A DNA stretch of 22,423 nucleotides from Gonium pectorale (GCA_001584585.1 LSYV01000024.1:1232345-1254767), one strand, 5' to 3'. Counted from the first letter of the stretch, positions 1 to 10,507 are shown. Translations and numbers: made by a program. Notes: generated by a model not told the origin, from the letters alone.

Positions 1-622
1 TATCCCCTGTGTGCCTTGTCCCCCATAACCCCCGCTGCCTTCACCACCACAGCAAGCGCTTTCCAGTTTCCGCATAGTCAGCCGACACAAGTTTGGGGAG
101 CGCCAACACTGCCGTGCCACTTGTTCAGTCCCGTTCCTCCGCCTCTGCTGCGCCCCCCTTCAGCCGCGGCCCCCGCAACTCACACAACCGCGCCCAGCGC
201 ACGATTAGCGCATTGATAACGTTGTTATTCCCTCATCTGAGTCCGTATTGCCCCGCCTCCTCCGACCGGCTTACTTCGCCTCCCTTCCAACGGCAGTTCC
301 CCCGCTCCGCTGCTGCAGCTGCCGTTGCGTCCTGCCCTGCTGCTCGCACAGGCGAAGACCGCGCTACGTCCCTCGCGTATCCTGCTCCCGCCTATGCCTA
401 CACGCCGCTGCTGCCGCAGCCTCCAGCTCTGCTACCGTCCTCATGGACGCGGCGGCGGCGGCACTGTTTGGCCATGTGCCACCGCCACCGCCCTCGCTGA
501 TGCCCAGATTGCCGGCCATCCCAGCCACCGACTCAGCCGCCACCTCCGTTGCGGCCAACGCCGCCGCCAACTCCGCCTCTGTCCTTCGCCAGGCTGCTCT
601 TTTGCTGAGTGAAACTCCTCGC
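1..622. other. C-rich region downstream of the pseudouridine synthase gene; no gene recognised
   Basis: This stretch lies just past the stop codon of the minus-strand pseudouridine synthase and should contain its 3' untranslated region. It is C-rich on the plus strand and full of GCTGCTGCC/CCGCCGCC-type triplets, so long reading frames occur in several frames. An alanine-rich minus-strand frame at about 364-570 looks coding by composition only. I found no TGTAA polyadenylation motif (TTACA on the plus strand) here, so the transcript end may lie outside the window or use a variant signal. Confidence 0.5.
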
Positions 623-3600
623 CTACCCTGCTCCTGCGGCCTTCGCAGCCGCGCCCATCCCCATCCCCACCCCCGCCTCAGCCTCAGCCGCGTGGACCGC
701 CGCTGCTGCCTCCTCCTCCGCCCGCTCAGCCGCCGTCATGAGGAGCGGCGGCGGCGGCGCCCTCAGCGCGAGCGGCTGCCCGGTGATGGGGTGCGGCAGC
801 CGCAGCTCCAGCGAGTGGAGGTGGTAGCCGCAGTCGCCTGCACGCGGTAGGGGCCGGCAGGGCGAGGACATACAGCGGGGAGGCGATTCAGACACGCGCG
901 TGCCATCCTTCCCGTCATCCTTCTAGTACGGGGACCAAAACCAGGGTCTGCCCACTGCACAGGCACCACAATGCCTATGGCGGGGCGCACGATCCCGCTT
1001 CCGTGCGCCCCAGATCAATCAAGGCCGCACCTGGCCTGCCGTGGCCTCCCTCGGCTGGCGCCGGCCCGCCGGCTTCCTCGCCCGCCAGCGCCGACGCGTC
1101 TGCACCCGCCTGCGGGCCGGGCGTCGGGGAAAGTACTGGAGACCGGGGAGGGGGGAAGGGCCGCACCGCCAGGCACCTTGCAAGCGCGCGGCTCACACAC
1201 AGCATGCAAACAAACACATACAAACACACACATGTACACGTACGTATGCGTTGTTCCTCTCCAACACACATGTACACTCACACATCGCACTGCAGAAATG
1301 GTCGAGCACGCTGTTGCGCATGTAGAATACACGCAGCGTGCACACAGCCGTTGTAATGGTTGCGAAAGAGCTCCGGCATCTGGAAAACATGCCCTTGCGG
1401 CCGCAACTGAGACTGTGCCCAGCGGCGCGGTCCAAATCAAGGATGTCGAGACAAATTTAGGATGAAGTTGGTGAGGATGCGGGACGGGAGGGGCGGGGCG
1501 GGAGGGTGGCCCCCGGCGGGTGCCACGGCGCCGGCACGTACCCGGGGCACGCCTCCCACGCCGTACAGCGGGTCCCCCACCAGCGGGTGCCCCATGGCCG
1601 CCATGTGGATCCGGATCTGGTGCGGCCGGCCGGTGAGGATCTCGACCTGCGCGGTACAGGGCAGTACGGCAGTACAGCAAGGCCAGAGGCATTTCTGTGT
1701 CCGCGCGGGCACGAGCGGGTTGCGGGGGACGGTCGGGAGTCGGCGGTGGCCGCTACGGCGGGTCCTGTCGCAGCGGGGAGGTGTGCAGCGCAGTCACAGT
1801 TGGGAGACTCCGCCAATACCCGGCGCCCTGCAACCCGGTGGGGTTCCACTCTCTCCCGCCCCTCACAATCTGTCAGCGACCACAACCTCGAAGGAATGCC
1901 ACGGCACGGATCGCTCGTCGCTGACATCGAAGTTTTGCAGGTCGCCTTCAACTCTACCAAGACCGCCGTTCCTCCTAGTACCGAGTATGCGGTGCGGTGT
2001 CCGCGAAGCGACTCGTTTCCCTTTCTTTATTATCCCCCGCCCCTCACGCACCCTGACAATTGCGCCCGCCTCCTTCATTGCTCACGCACCTCCATCAACG
2101 TCTGCTCCTGCTGATCATCCGCCTCCGCCTCGGCCTCCGGAGCCTCACCCCGCCAGCCCCGCCACTCCTCTCTCGCCCCCTCCCGCCCCGGCGCAACGTC
2201 AGCAGCCCCTGCCCATGCCGCCCCCCCTGCGCCCGACGCTGCTGCCGCCTCCAGCGGCAAGCCGCCGGCCGACCCTCCATCGCCGGCGCTCGCCTCCTCC
2301 GCGCGCCCTGCCTGCACGCAGCCCCCCGGCGCCGCTGCTGCAGCGGCTGCCTGACCCGTGGGCCACGGCGGGCCCAGGCGGCAAGGTTGCGGCGGCGGCG
2401 GCCGCCGTTCCAGCACCCGCCAAATGCTGGCAGCCGGCTTGCCGAGCGGGGTGGCGGCGAAGAGGCCGCCGTCCACTCCGGGGTGCGCAATGGGGCCGAT
2501 AGGCACGTCCACCCGCCCCTGCCAGGGCCAGCGAGTGCATCGGGGTGGGTTGGCGGCCGGTAGCAGGAGCATAAGCGTATACTCTGCAGTTAGCGCTGGT
2601 CCCCGGGAGCCTCCCTACACTCCACCCTCAGCCTTCAGGGCATCAGCCAAGTACATCTACTCAATTCCGCGACGCCCCCACCGGGGACTAGGCAGGTTCC
2701 GAGCGGGTATTTTGCTACCGGTGTTACCCGCGCCGCCTCCTCCGAGCGCCGCCACCGCCTAACCTGGTCTGCAGCCACCCGCCCCTGCACGAGCGCCCGG
2801 TAGAGCTTCCGCAGCGGCGGCCCCCCGCCCGCGGCCCCAGGAGCGGCAGCCGCCGCCACGGCACCGCCGCCGCCCGGGCCGCCCGGGCAGGGCACCAAGC
2901 GTTCCGCCACGGCCTCCGCGATCGTAGCGGCCCCGACCAGCCCCGACGCGCGCGCAGGCGTCGGCGCCGCGGCCTCTGCCGCAGCAGCTCCTGCCTCCGT
3001 CGCCGCCGATGCCGCGGCAGCCGCCTCCGCTGCGGCAGCCGTCTTGTCCGTCATCAGTTCCGTCAGCCGCCGGCGGGCCTCGGGTGTGCGTGCGCACAGC
3101 AACAAACCTGCAACCCGCGGGCGGGTGGGGTGGGGGGTTTGCAGGGGAAAGGGAATGAACAACGACGAAGGGGGTGGACGAGGCGCCCAGGCACGTCATA
3201 TGTCGGCCATGTAACAGCGGTGCCAAAAGGCCTCTCGAGATGCTGGGCCGGCACCGGAACTTTCTTATACTTGTAGCGGGCACACGCCCCTCTCTACAGC
3301 CATCGAAGTTGACATTACACCGACGGGGATCCCACCTGCGCACGGCACCCCTTTAGGACACGGTGCGGTGCTGTAGAGCCGAGTGGCACTCCCTACCGCT
3401 ACCGCAGCAGCTGTCCGCCCCGCGACGGGGAGCACCCGTGCCCACGCGTGCCCACGCTGCCCTGCGCCCATGCGTCGCGCACGCTGCTCCCTGCCGCAAG
3501 TCCGCGCCCCTGCACCCGGTAGACCCTCCCCAGCAGCCTCCCGGTCCCTTCCCTCCCCCACAGTCTCAGTCTCAGCCGCAGCCCCACCCGACGTGCCGCG

Positions 3601-4869
3601 ACCCAGGCGGTGGACGGGCGCCGGTACCGCCCGCTGCTGCCGCTGGCGACCCTCGGGTCGGTCGCCGCGGCTGCGCCGTGAGCCCGCTGCCGCCAGCCCT
3701 CCCGCCCGGCTGGGCTGCGTCTGCCCCTGCTCCCCCGCCGTCTGCCGCCGCTGTTGCTGTTGCCGCTCGCCTTTCTCCTCCTCCTCCTCCGCCGCCGCCG
3801 TCTGCCGCTGCTCCGGCTGCTGGGCACCCCCGTAGTGGGTCCTCAGCAGTGCCAGCACGGTGCGCTGGTGGAACATGGCGGCCGGCAGCACCTGCAGACC
3901 CGAGGGCTTGGACAGGGCCACCTGGGGGACGGGGAAGGGGCGCCAGCGCGCCACGATGGGGTGACCCGGTGGGCGCACGGTCGCAAGGAGGGTGACAAAC
4001 CACGGTAGCAGACCGTGTTGAAAAGGAAAACGCATACGACGAGCGTAAGCGCGAAAGTGATGGCGTCGGTGTAGGACCCAGCTCCCGAGACAGTCGAAGG
4101 GGCGATGTAGCAGACCGTGTATCCAACTGAGGCTGCTCCGCCTTGTAACAAGAACGACTGTAGGGCTATTTGGCAGACCAATGCGACAGTGTGGAGCAGC
4201 GCGGGCCCGGGAGCCATCACCGAGCCGCAAAATGTTGGCGTGTGTGCAGCGCCGTACCATGTGCTCATCTTCGTACAGCACGTCCACGTGCGACGGCGAG
4301 TCCGGCTCCCGCCACGGGCGCCGCGTGTACGATGCGACGTCGCCCACCCTGCGCATCCCGGGACCCCGTCAAGGAGGTGGCTACGTTGCCCAAACAGGGG
4401 ACCAGCGAGAACGGTAAGGCTGCACATGCGAAAGCTGTCAGCCCAAAACAAACAACTGCTCCAGGTTATTGCTGCACTGCAGCAGGCCGCGGGCAGTTAG
4501 AGCGGTGGGACGTCCCGCACCTGAGGGCTTGCAGTGCGTCCGTGACGGTCGCATCGTTGATCGCGACCTGGCCCCGGGCAATGCGCGCTATCCATCTGCA
4601 TCAGATTTGCAGGTGAGGGGTCTGGGGTGCGTGGGTTGTTGCATTGGTGCCTAGCGAGAGTAGCGGGACTAGGGCACACCGCAGTGCCCCCCGACCCAGG
4701 GTACCCACTCTGCCTCGCTTCCGGAAGCGGGGTGGACTAAGGTGTAATACTTGAGTATGGTGAGGCCTGCGTGCTTGCTTTTCACGAAGTCCCGAAACGT
4801 GAAGCCATCGTTCAGCTCCGGCCAGGCGGCACAAAGGGTTTTTGGCCGCCCAAGCATAATCTCAGTCAT
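623..4869 (-). CDS. RluA-family RNA pseudouridine synthase (plant PUS5-like), nine exons
   Basis: Predicted to convert uridine to pseudouridine in an RNA; target and compartment are unknown. Exons in transcript order: 4869-4709, 4595-4521, 4348-4258, 3921-3588, 3107-2764, 2518-2090, 1646-1542, 1109-1031, 837-623. Every junction has GT..AG ends and matching phase, giving 1833 nt (610 residues). Seen: an S4-like stretch [15 protein letters not shown] (about 55-69), [10 protein letters not shown] then [13 protein letters not shown] (about 100-122), [14 protein letters not shown] (about 213-226), [13 protein letters not shown] and [14 protein letters not shown] (about 480-510), and C-terminal [12 protein letters not shown]. 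The order matches plant PUS5-type proteins as I remember them. It is longer than the roughly 400-residue plant form because of Gln/Glu-rich (exon 4) and Ala-rich (exons 5, 6) insertions. The usual catalytic Asp of HRLD is Gly. ATG 4869 was chosen because the codon before it is an in-frame TGA. Confidence 0.88.
1192..1290. repeat. CA/TG-rich microsatellite in intron 8 of the pseudouridine synthase gene
   Basis: The plus strand shows interrupted CA runs with ACATGTACAC and ACGTACGTATG blocks, seen as TG repeats in the gene's sense. It lies in the intron between 1541 and 1110. It is imperfect simple sequence with no further function visible. Confidence 0.7.
2008..2038 (-). repeat. Copy 1 of a 31-nt intronic repeat (GAAAGGGAAACG core)
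   Basis: In gene sense (minus) this segment matches plus-strand 20768-20798 at 28 of 31 positions by eye. The shared core is AAGAAAGGGAAACG followed by GTCGC. Both copies lie in introns and in the sense orientation of their genes: here the intron after exon 6 of the pseudouridine synthase, there intron 3 of the dehydrogenase. Confidence 0.55.
3138..3171 (-). repeat. Intronic repeat copy at the exon 5 acceptor of the pseudouridine synthase gene
   Basis: In gene sense this reads CGTCGTTGTTCATTCCCTTT followed by a C-rich run. It lies 31-64 nt upstream of the acceptor at 3108, so it supplies much of the polypyrimidine tract. Similar segments occur at 20380-20411, 20428-20446, 20640-20698 and 21814-21872 in the dehydrogenase introns. 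Confidence 0.55.
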
Positions 4870-5240
4870 TCATGATACGCACTTCAGCGCCGGCGGCCTC
4901 CGCAGGCTGTCGGGCTATTTACGGCGTGGATCCAACCCGCAGCCAAACGAGCTCGGGGTTGCGCTCTCGCATGGCTTTGAAGATGAAAGATTGAGCTCAA
5001 ATTCAGTAGCAAGAGCCTTCCTGTCGATTCAACTTTGGCAGGATACCAGGAATTTCGCATATGCCCGCGCAGCGAAACATAATCCTTCCTGTTGCCTCAA
5101 GGGCCGCATACTCTGACTCTCTAGCCAGCCACGGACGGAGAGCCTGTAACTATACTTGCGGTTGCACTTACTCAGTGACCCTCGTTTGGACTTGAAGACG
5201 ATGAGCCGCCTCCGAAACAACACCGCTGCCATGCAGTTCA
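4870..5240. promoter_or_regulatory. Putative divergent promoter between the pseudouridine synthase gene and a small plus-strand gene
   Basis: About 370 nt separate the two inferred start codons, which point away from each other, so this interval must hold both promoters and 5' untranslated regions unless upstream exons exist. It is less GC-rich than the flanking exons. I see no convincing TATA box or other named element. Its role is inferred from gene arrangement only. Confidence 0.35.
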
Positions 5241-6073
5241 ATGTGCGTCAAGGTTCATGCCTCTGCCGATCAGCTGCGTGGCGACCGCGTGACATGCGGT
5301 GTTCGACGATGGCACGTGGATTCGACGCTACTCGACCCAAAGCAGCTGCCGCTACTGAGCCACTGGTGGAGCTTAGCAGAGTCAAGAACCGGTGGGTACG
5401 CTTCCGCTGGATGGCCGATCGGCATGATGGACTTCAGCAGCGAGAACAGGAAGCTGAAGCCGAAGCCGAAAGCGAAAGTTGTGTATCCACACATCTGTAT
5501 TGCTCTGCAGGGTCCTGTCACTGGTACATGACCTGCGCGCTGCGGGTCATGGCATGCGGGAATACACCTACGACACCTACCAGCGCGCGGCGCACAGGTA
5601 GGCTACAACGCACCGCATGGTCTCGTGAGAAAATTATGGGTCAATTTCGATGCGCTGAACGCCGATTCGCCCCCACAAGCGTTACGGCGCAGACGCCTGG
5701 CTGGCTCCGCGTGCGCGTCGGCCCCCCCTGCGTAACCCACTGCACCCTACTCACCCCGCCCTCCTGCTGCCACTCGACGCGCCCCGCGCCACTCATGTCC
5801 TTGAGGGCGGACTCACAGCATCCGCCCAAGCCACCACGGTGACTTGGCACTCCAAGCGCCTGTCCCCTCCTCCGGCCCACTGACTCGCTTGCATGCTCCT
5901 CCTCGCTGCCCCCCCCCCAATCCCCTGCCGCCCTCAGGTCCGGCTGGCTGGTGGCGACGTTCCAACTGGTGTGGTCCCTCCTGAGCGCCTCTGCGGGGCT
6001 TCTCATCTACCACCTCGACTACGCGCGCCACCTGCGACACCTCCCGGTGGCCAGCAGCCAGGGGGCCCAGTAA
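5241..6073 (+). CDS. Hypothetical small membrane protein, three exons
   Basis: I do not recognise the family. Proposed exons are 5241-5395, 5511-5597 and 5938-6073, with donors GTACGC and GTAGGC, acceptors CTGCAG and CCTCAG, and matching phases, giving 125 residues. The best-supported part is exons 2 and 3: a polar stretch GMREYTYDTYQRAAH (about 66-80), then a hydrophobic segment WLVATFQLVWSLLSASAGLL (about 84-103) that could span a membrane once, then a basic tail YARHLRHL, ending TAA at 6071. Codon use in exon 3 is typical of the neighbouring genes. Exon 1 is less certain: it rests on an open frame from ATG 5241, and upstream exons cannot be excluded. A TGTAA motif at 6900-6904 could mark its 3' end. 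Confidence 0.5.
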
Positions 6074-8750
6074 CAAGGGCTCAGTAATGCTCAACTCACG
6101 GATTGCTGCGGGATACTCGACAGTTTGTACAGTAGAGTGCCGAGGGAAGAAATTATGCATGCGACGTGAAATAAAACGGTTTGTTGGCGCCCCGCGGTGA
6201 GAGCGGGCAGGCCCCAGAGGTCATTTGTTTGTGGGAGCCGCGTTAGGGTGAAGGCCCTCCCATTGCAGGGCCCACGGGCTCGATGACCGCGTGTCCTCAA
6301 GGGCGCCGTGAACGACTGAAGCCTTCAGTGTGTTCGTGCTCGCGAGTCCCGTCATTCTGGGGCATGTTGGCCAGGAATTTGAACTGGGGTCGATCAGACG
6401 TGCATCATGTGCTGGCGGCGGCTGGCGTGGCACTGCTTGGCCCCAGAGAGGGGGTGCTCTGCAGCGGTGGCACGAAGGCAAGCAGGTGATGATGACGTGG
6501 CGGTGTCCTACTTTGAGTGGGCAAGACAAGATCCTATGTCACTTGTTCTTTTACCGCGAAATCCCCGGCGCAGACGGCTAAAACTATGGAAGAGGGTGTG
6601 ACTGCAGGCGTACTGCCGTCACAGGGAGAGTCCGGAGCTGTACAGGTCCTGAATATGGGAAGATTTATGCTATCTAGAACCTTACGCGGTGTTGCACATA
6701 GTACGGGCACATATTCCGGTGCCAGGTTGCGCCGGTTGCGCACGGGTGTGGACGATCACTGCCGACGCGCACGTACCGGTAGTAGCCCGGTACGCAGTTG
6801 GGGCTGCAGCGCGTGAACTGCACGGCGGAGCTTCACCTCCTTCCTGGGCGTTGTGGGTCGAACGCGAAAGGCAGCCGTGGTGGGTCCCGGCTCACGACCT
6901 GTAACTAGACTCCCACCATGTCCACTGGTCCTTGAACAGAGCGTGCGTTCTACCATGGAGACTCTCCCGGGCGGAAGGGGGCACCAAATCCAGGCGCCAG
7001 GGCAATCAGGGGTTGCGCGTTGTGGGCTGCGATGGCAGTGCCGCATGTCTGTGCACGTGCCGGCAGCGTCGGTTGCAGCAGCTGCCGCAGCACCAAGCGG
7101 CCGCCGCGTGTGCGTTCGGACAAGGGCGGGGCACAACAGCGGGCACCTCTGCGCCACACCTGTCGGCGTGTTGGCGCTACAGTAGTGTACGGTAACGCTG
7201 CGTGCGCATTGCGGCACGGCTTCCAAAACCAAGATTTGCAGCAGCCCTGTAGTGCTGTCATTGACGATTTGAGCCAAAGCCTGTTGTGAGCATTCAGGTT
7301 TTATCCACACGAGCCTTGCAGCGACGCTAAGTGTTCACAGTTATTGGAGGGGAAGCTATACAACCACGAGGTTTGGCTTGCCCACATGGCGCCGCTACCC
7401 CTGGCTACGGTAACTGAGCATGCCGACAACTAAGTTTAGGTGCGCTGCGTATAGCTATGTGCCTGATCCCGCCGCCAGTCGCCTGGCATATTCCCAAAGC
7501 ACGTTAGGCCACCGGCACACCTGATGTAGTTGGCTACCCGTTCAACGCATACCAAGCCTCGCGACTGCTACGCCCTACCCCATTGACTTGGCAGAGACAC
7601 CATTGTGTAGACGTTACGCAGAGCGGAAAGAGAACAGAACGAGCACAGAACAAGAGGGCAGGAAAGATACGCGCGAGTCCGAAAGCACGCCTCCGGCCCA
7701 CCGGCCAACATAGCCAGACTTGCTACACCCAGCGCCACGGCAACTATCAGCCTTCCTGAAAGTACCAGGGGTCAAGACAGTGGGCAAATGTGGTCGGCAT
7801 CCAACTGCAATCAACAGCCAAGATTCTCGGAGGGGGGCTTTGCCGTCTGCAATAACTCAGCCCTCCTAAGGCACGATACGGACTGACCTGGGCGTGCAAC
7901 GGGTCGATGGGTGGCAAACAGCTCCCTGGTTTGCATCGTTGGTGTGTGCGCGTAAGGAGTAGTGAAGCCTTCCTGATGGCACGCTGGCGGTCCTCCCCGC
8001 ATGCCGTGCCCTGTCGTACGAGGGGAGAAAACACCAGCAACGCTCTGCTGCAGTGCTCGTTTAGCGCAGACGGGTTGGCTACAGCCCTTGCTGTAGCATC
8101 TGTGCTTGTCCTATGCATTCACGAAAGCACCGTGGCTTTCAGGGCCAATAGGCAGTGACAGATCAGCCACCGTCCTCTCACAGGTCTGGCTCCAGTGTCG
8201 CCCGCAGGTTGGACACTTACCGACGGTTGAACTGTGATCGTCAATTAATGCAACTTCGTCCAGCCAGGAAAGCAGCGCCCAGCACTGCTTGAATGCACGT
8301 ATGTCCACGCCGTGAACACCTCAACGGGGTAAACGATCGACATCGTGACATGGGCCAATAGCGGCTAATATATCACCCAGGGGAACAGGACGGCACACCT
8401 CCGCGTAGGGAACGGCCTGCAACGCAACAGCGGACTTGCATCCTTGGCCCGTGCCCATGCCATGGGAGGCAGGCCTACCAAACGATGGTCCTCCCAGCCA
8501 TGTCACTTATATACTTATGCGCGTCGCAGTTGCGCGGAGTACTGTCATGAAGACTTTGACACAGGTTTACTTTCCCAGCCCATCCCCATAAATGCGGATA
8601 CACGATCTTGCCGCGGCTTCGGCGCGTCTTATACATGCAGCTCAACACATGCATAGCGTCCACAAGGCAAAACTTATGAACCGATTAAAATATTGCAGCT
8701 GTTGACAGACTAGCGCTGTCTCTGCAGAGCTAGTCCTGCACCTACCGGCG
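6074..8750. other. Region with no recognised gene; start is probably 3' UTR
   Basis: The first roughly 830 nt could be the 3' untranslated region of the small membrane-protein gene, up to TGTAA at 6900. Beyond that, all frames on both strands give only short peptides with no motif I know. Base composition is more balanced than in the exons, with no clear coding bias. I see no tRNA, rRNA, terminal repeats or transposase motifs. Confidence 0.5.
6900..6904 (+). terminator. Candidate TGTAA polyadenylation signal
   Basis: TGTAA is the usual polyadenylation motif in Chlamydomonas-type algae. This is the first plus-strand copy after the stop at 6071-6073, about 830 nt downstream. A five-base motif is weak evidence on its own. 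Confidence 0.3.
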
Positions 8751-8820
8751 CATGTCACATGTAAGGGCCCGTCCACAGCGCATCCCAACCCAACCGCGAC
8801 AGGGAAGACACCCAACGGCC

Positions 8821-9033
8821 ACCCCACCGATGACGTACATTACCGCTCTACCAGCCGGACGCCTTTCTCGCGAGGATCGAGGGAGGGCCCATTACCAGGA
8901 GAACAAAGTCCCGATCCTCGCGAAAAGGGCGGCGGATTACAAAGCCCGTGGGATCGACGAGATCAACGCGCGCCTGGAGGCTGTCACCCAGCCGCGCTTT
9001 GTGCACCCTTTTCCGGGCCCAAGGGACTTCTAA
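8821..9033 (+). CDS. Lys/Ala-rich ORF fragment resembling a Y..N..I.AK..Y.A..I.EINAR repeat
   Basis: An open frame ending at TGA/TAA-type stop 9031-9033 contains HYQENKVPILAKRAADYK and then a segment ending DEINARLEAV (about residues 25-60 from ATG 8830). This spacing resembles basic helical repeats of the form YxxNxxxIxAKxxxYxxxxxxEINAR, which I associate with some HNH or zinc-finger proteins of protists and phages. There is only about one and a half units and no HNH or zinc motif. It is probably a fragment, or chance. An inverted repeat (8868-8879 and 8912-8923) lies inside it. Confidence 0.25.
   Translation, partial: TPPMTYITALPAGRLSREDRGRAHYQENKVPILAKRAADYKARGIDEINARLEAVTQPRFVHPFPGPRDF
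8868..8923. repeat. 12-bp perfect inverted repeat, 32-nt spacer
   Basis: TCGCGAGGATCG at 8868-8879 is the exact reverse complement of CGATCCTCGCGA at 8912-8923. The arms extend outward imperfectly with CTTT/AAAG. It could form a stem-loop within the small ORF fragment. Confidence 0.6.
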
Positions 9034-9137
9034 GCCCCAACTAGTGCCGTCGGCACCAAACAACCAACCGGTGTGTTTGAACACCACCAGTAACTGTTTG
9101 GGATTCGCTCCTTACGCCTCCTCACGCCTCCTGGCCT

Positions 9138-9778
9138 GCGCTGCCGGCAGCTCCACAGGCGACTGGGCCGCCCAGGTAGAGAGGCTGAAGGCACGGGGCT
9201 GTCTGATTAGTGCCGAGGCAGCCATGGATAGATGCCGCAGGCCTCCCCGATGCGGCGGTGGGCCGCCTGGCCTGGCTGCGAGCGCGAGGCTACCCCGTGG
9301 ATTGGCAGGCAGTCATGACCCCTGCAGGCAGGGGCAACATGGCTACGCTGCATTACCTGCTGGCTGAGGTACCGCCTCCGGAGCGTTTCTTTGTATCCTG
9401 ACCTGGCAGGAACGCCGCCTTGGGTGGCCACCTGGCGGCGCTGCAGGCGCTGCATGCCGCGGGCTGGGCGGTCAACGCCCGGACAGCCGGCGGGGCCGCG
9501 GCGGAAAGGGGCGACCTGGAGATGCTGGCCTGGCTGCTGGAGACGTTTGGCGCACGGGCGGTGCGGCTGGACGCGGAGCTGTTCGCGGCCGCGGCACAGT
9601 CGGGCAGCGTGGGGCTGCTGGCCTGGCTGCAGGAGCGCGGCTGCGGTTGGGACCACAGGGTTTCACGGGAGCTGCCCAATCCGGCTGTGAAGGGGCGCTT
9701 GAGTGGCTGGTGCAGCAGGGCTGCCACTTGCCGGTGGCCGCCCTGGCCGGTGGCAGAGGGCAACAGCAGCACCTGTAG
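9138..9778 (+). pseudogene. Broken ankyrin-repeat-like gene fragment
   Basis: The family is the large Chlamydomonas-type ankyrin-like group with repeats such as LAWLRARGYPV and GHLAALQALHAAGW; function is unknown but probably protein binding. Four pieces can be read in order: TGDWAAQVERLKARGC in frame 2 (about 9155-9215), LPDAAVGRLAWLRARG to LHYLLAE in frame 3 (about 9222-9368), GGHLAALQALHAAGW to AQSGSVGLLAWLQERGCGWD in frame 3 (about 9420-9653), and GCEGALEWLVQQGCHLP in frame 2 (about 9660-9735, stop 9776). Moving between them needs a frame change near 9215, passage through TGA at 9402, and a one-base shift near 9656. No splice pair with correct phase explains these, so I call it a pseudogene. 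Assembly error is the alternative, since a gap lies about 1 kb away. Confidence 0.65.
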
Positions 9779-10486
9779 GGCCGCAGGGTAGGGCCTGTCG
9801 GCTCTGGTGCACATGTTCATTTTACCGCCACCTGTCTTCGCATGATGCGTTCGCTTGGTTTACCGTCGTGTTGCCATGCTTCCGTGTTCGTCAGTGCGTT
9901 GCATTCGCATGTATCATTATCGGTGTCTGATCTGTTTGTGGTTCCGGTTGGCGGTTCTTGATCGCCGTACCGGTCGCGTGTGTTTTAGGCCGTGGCAGCG
10001 CCTGTTGCCGCTGTCTCGTCCTGCCCTTGGACAGTAGGCCCATGAGCAGCTAGCAGACCCCTTTCGTTAGGCTGACCGAATAGCGGAAGGTCATGTAAGG
10101 TTCTCGCCATCATCCTTCAAGCCTACGTCGCTGATTCCCCTTCTCGTGACGCCGTGACACCACTTCGCACACCGTATTGGATGACAGCCGTTAGCAAGCA
10201 AGCACGAGCGAGCATGCGCAGGCAGCATCGGCAAGCGGGGCACATGGGTGCCATGTTTTCTTCTCTCTTCGCTTCTTCAACGCGCTGCAGGCTAGACCTT
10301 GGCCGCTTGGTAGCACGCGCGACGAGGAGACACCCTTCCCAGCAGTTGTGCCGTAAACGAGCACGACAGGCCGCAGGGTCACAGTGGGATTCAAACACTC
10401 TGGAGACAGGCTGAGGGACGAGCCGTTACAGCGGCGAAGCATCGGCTGATACGGGCATGGTTAAGAGGTCATGGGTGCGTGGTCAC

Positions 10487-10507
10487 GGGCCAGCTGGTAG
10501 CTGGCCC
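10487..10507. repeat. Perfect 9-bp hairpin with 3-nt loop
   Basis: GGGCCAGCT, loop GGT, then AGCTGGCCC. It is a strong short stem-loop. There is no T-run after it and no adjacent gene, so no role is assigned. Confidence 0.6.

Noticed and set aside
364..570. Alanine-rich minus-strand ORF downstream of the pseudouridine synthase stop
   Set aside because: It is in another frame, has no known motif, and no intron with suitable splice sites joins it to the last exon. Triplet-rich GC sequence explains it.
1462..2502. 346-codon plus-strand ORF
   Set aside because: It is a proline/arginine-rich shadow of minus-strand exons 6 and 7 and their intron in GC-rich DNA, with no domain.
3843..4451. Minus-strand hydrophobic open frame across intron 3 of the pseudouridine synthase gene
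   Set aside because: It is in a different frame from the supported exons, and its hydrophobic stretch arises from intron sequence; conserved motifs and splice phases support the other frame.
4596..4708. Apparent frame conflict between exons 1 and 2 of the pseudouridine synthase gene (if donor GTACCC is used)
   Set aside because: Using donor GTGGGT at 4708 instead gives the correct phase and the conserved Glu-Trp junction, so no frameshift is needed.
5396..5510. Continuation of small-gene exon 1 into a Lys/Pro-rich stretch (SENRKLKPKPKAKV)
   Set aside because: That frame stops soon after and does not join the well-supported exon at 5511 in phase; the GTACGC donor at 5396 does.
6074..8750. 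A search for a CRISPR array, rRNA or transposase in the gene-poor stretch
   Set aside because: No regularly spaced repeats, conserved RNA motifs or catalytic motifs were visible on either strand.
10360..10440. Possible tRNA (GTTTGAATCCCA on the minus strand resembles a B box)
   Set aside because: No acceptor stem, anticodon arm or A box could be paired around it.
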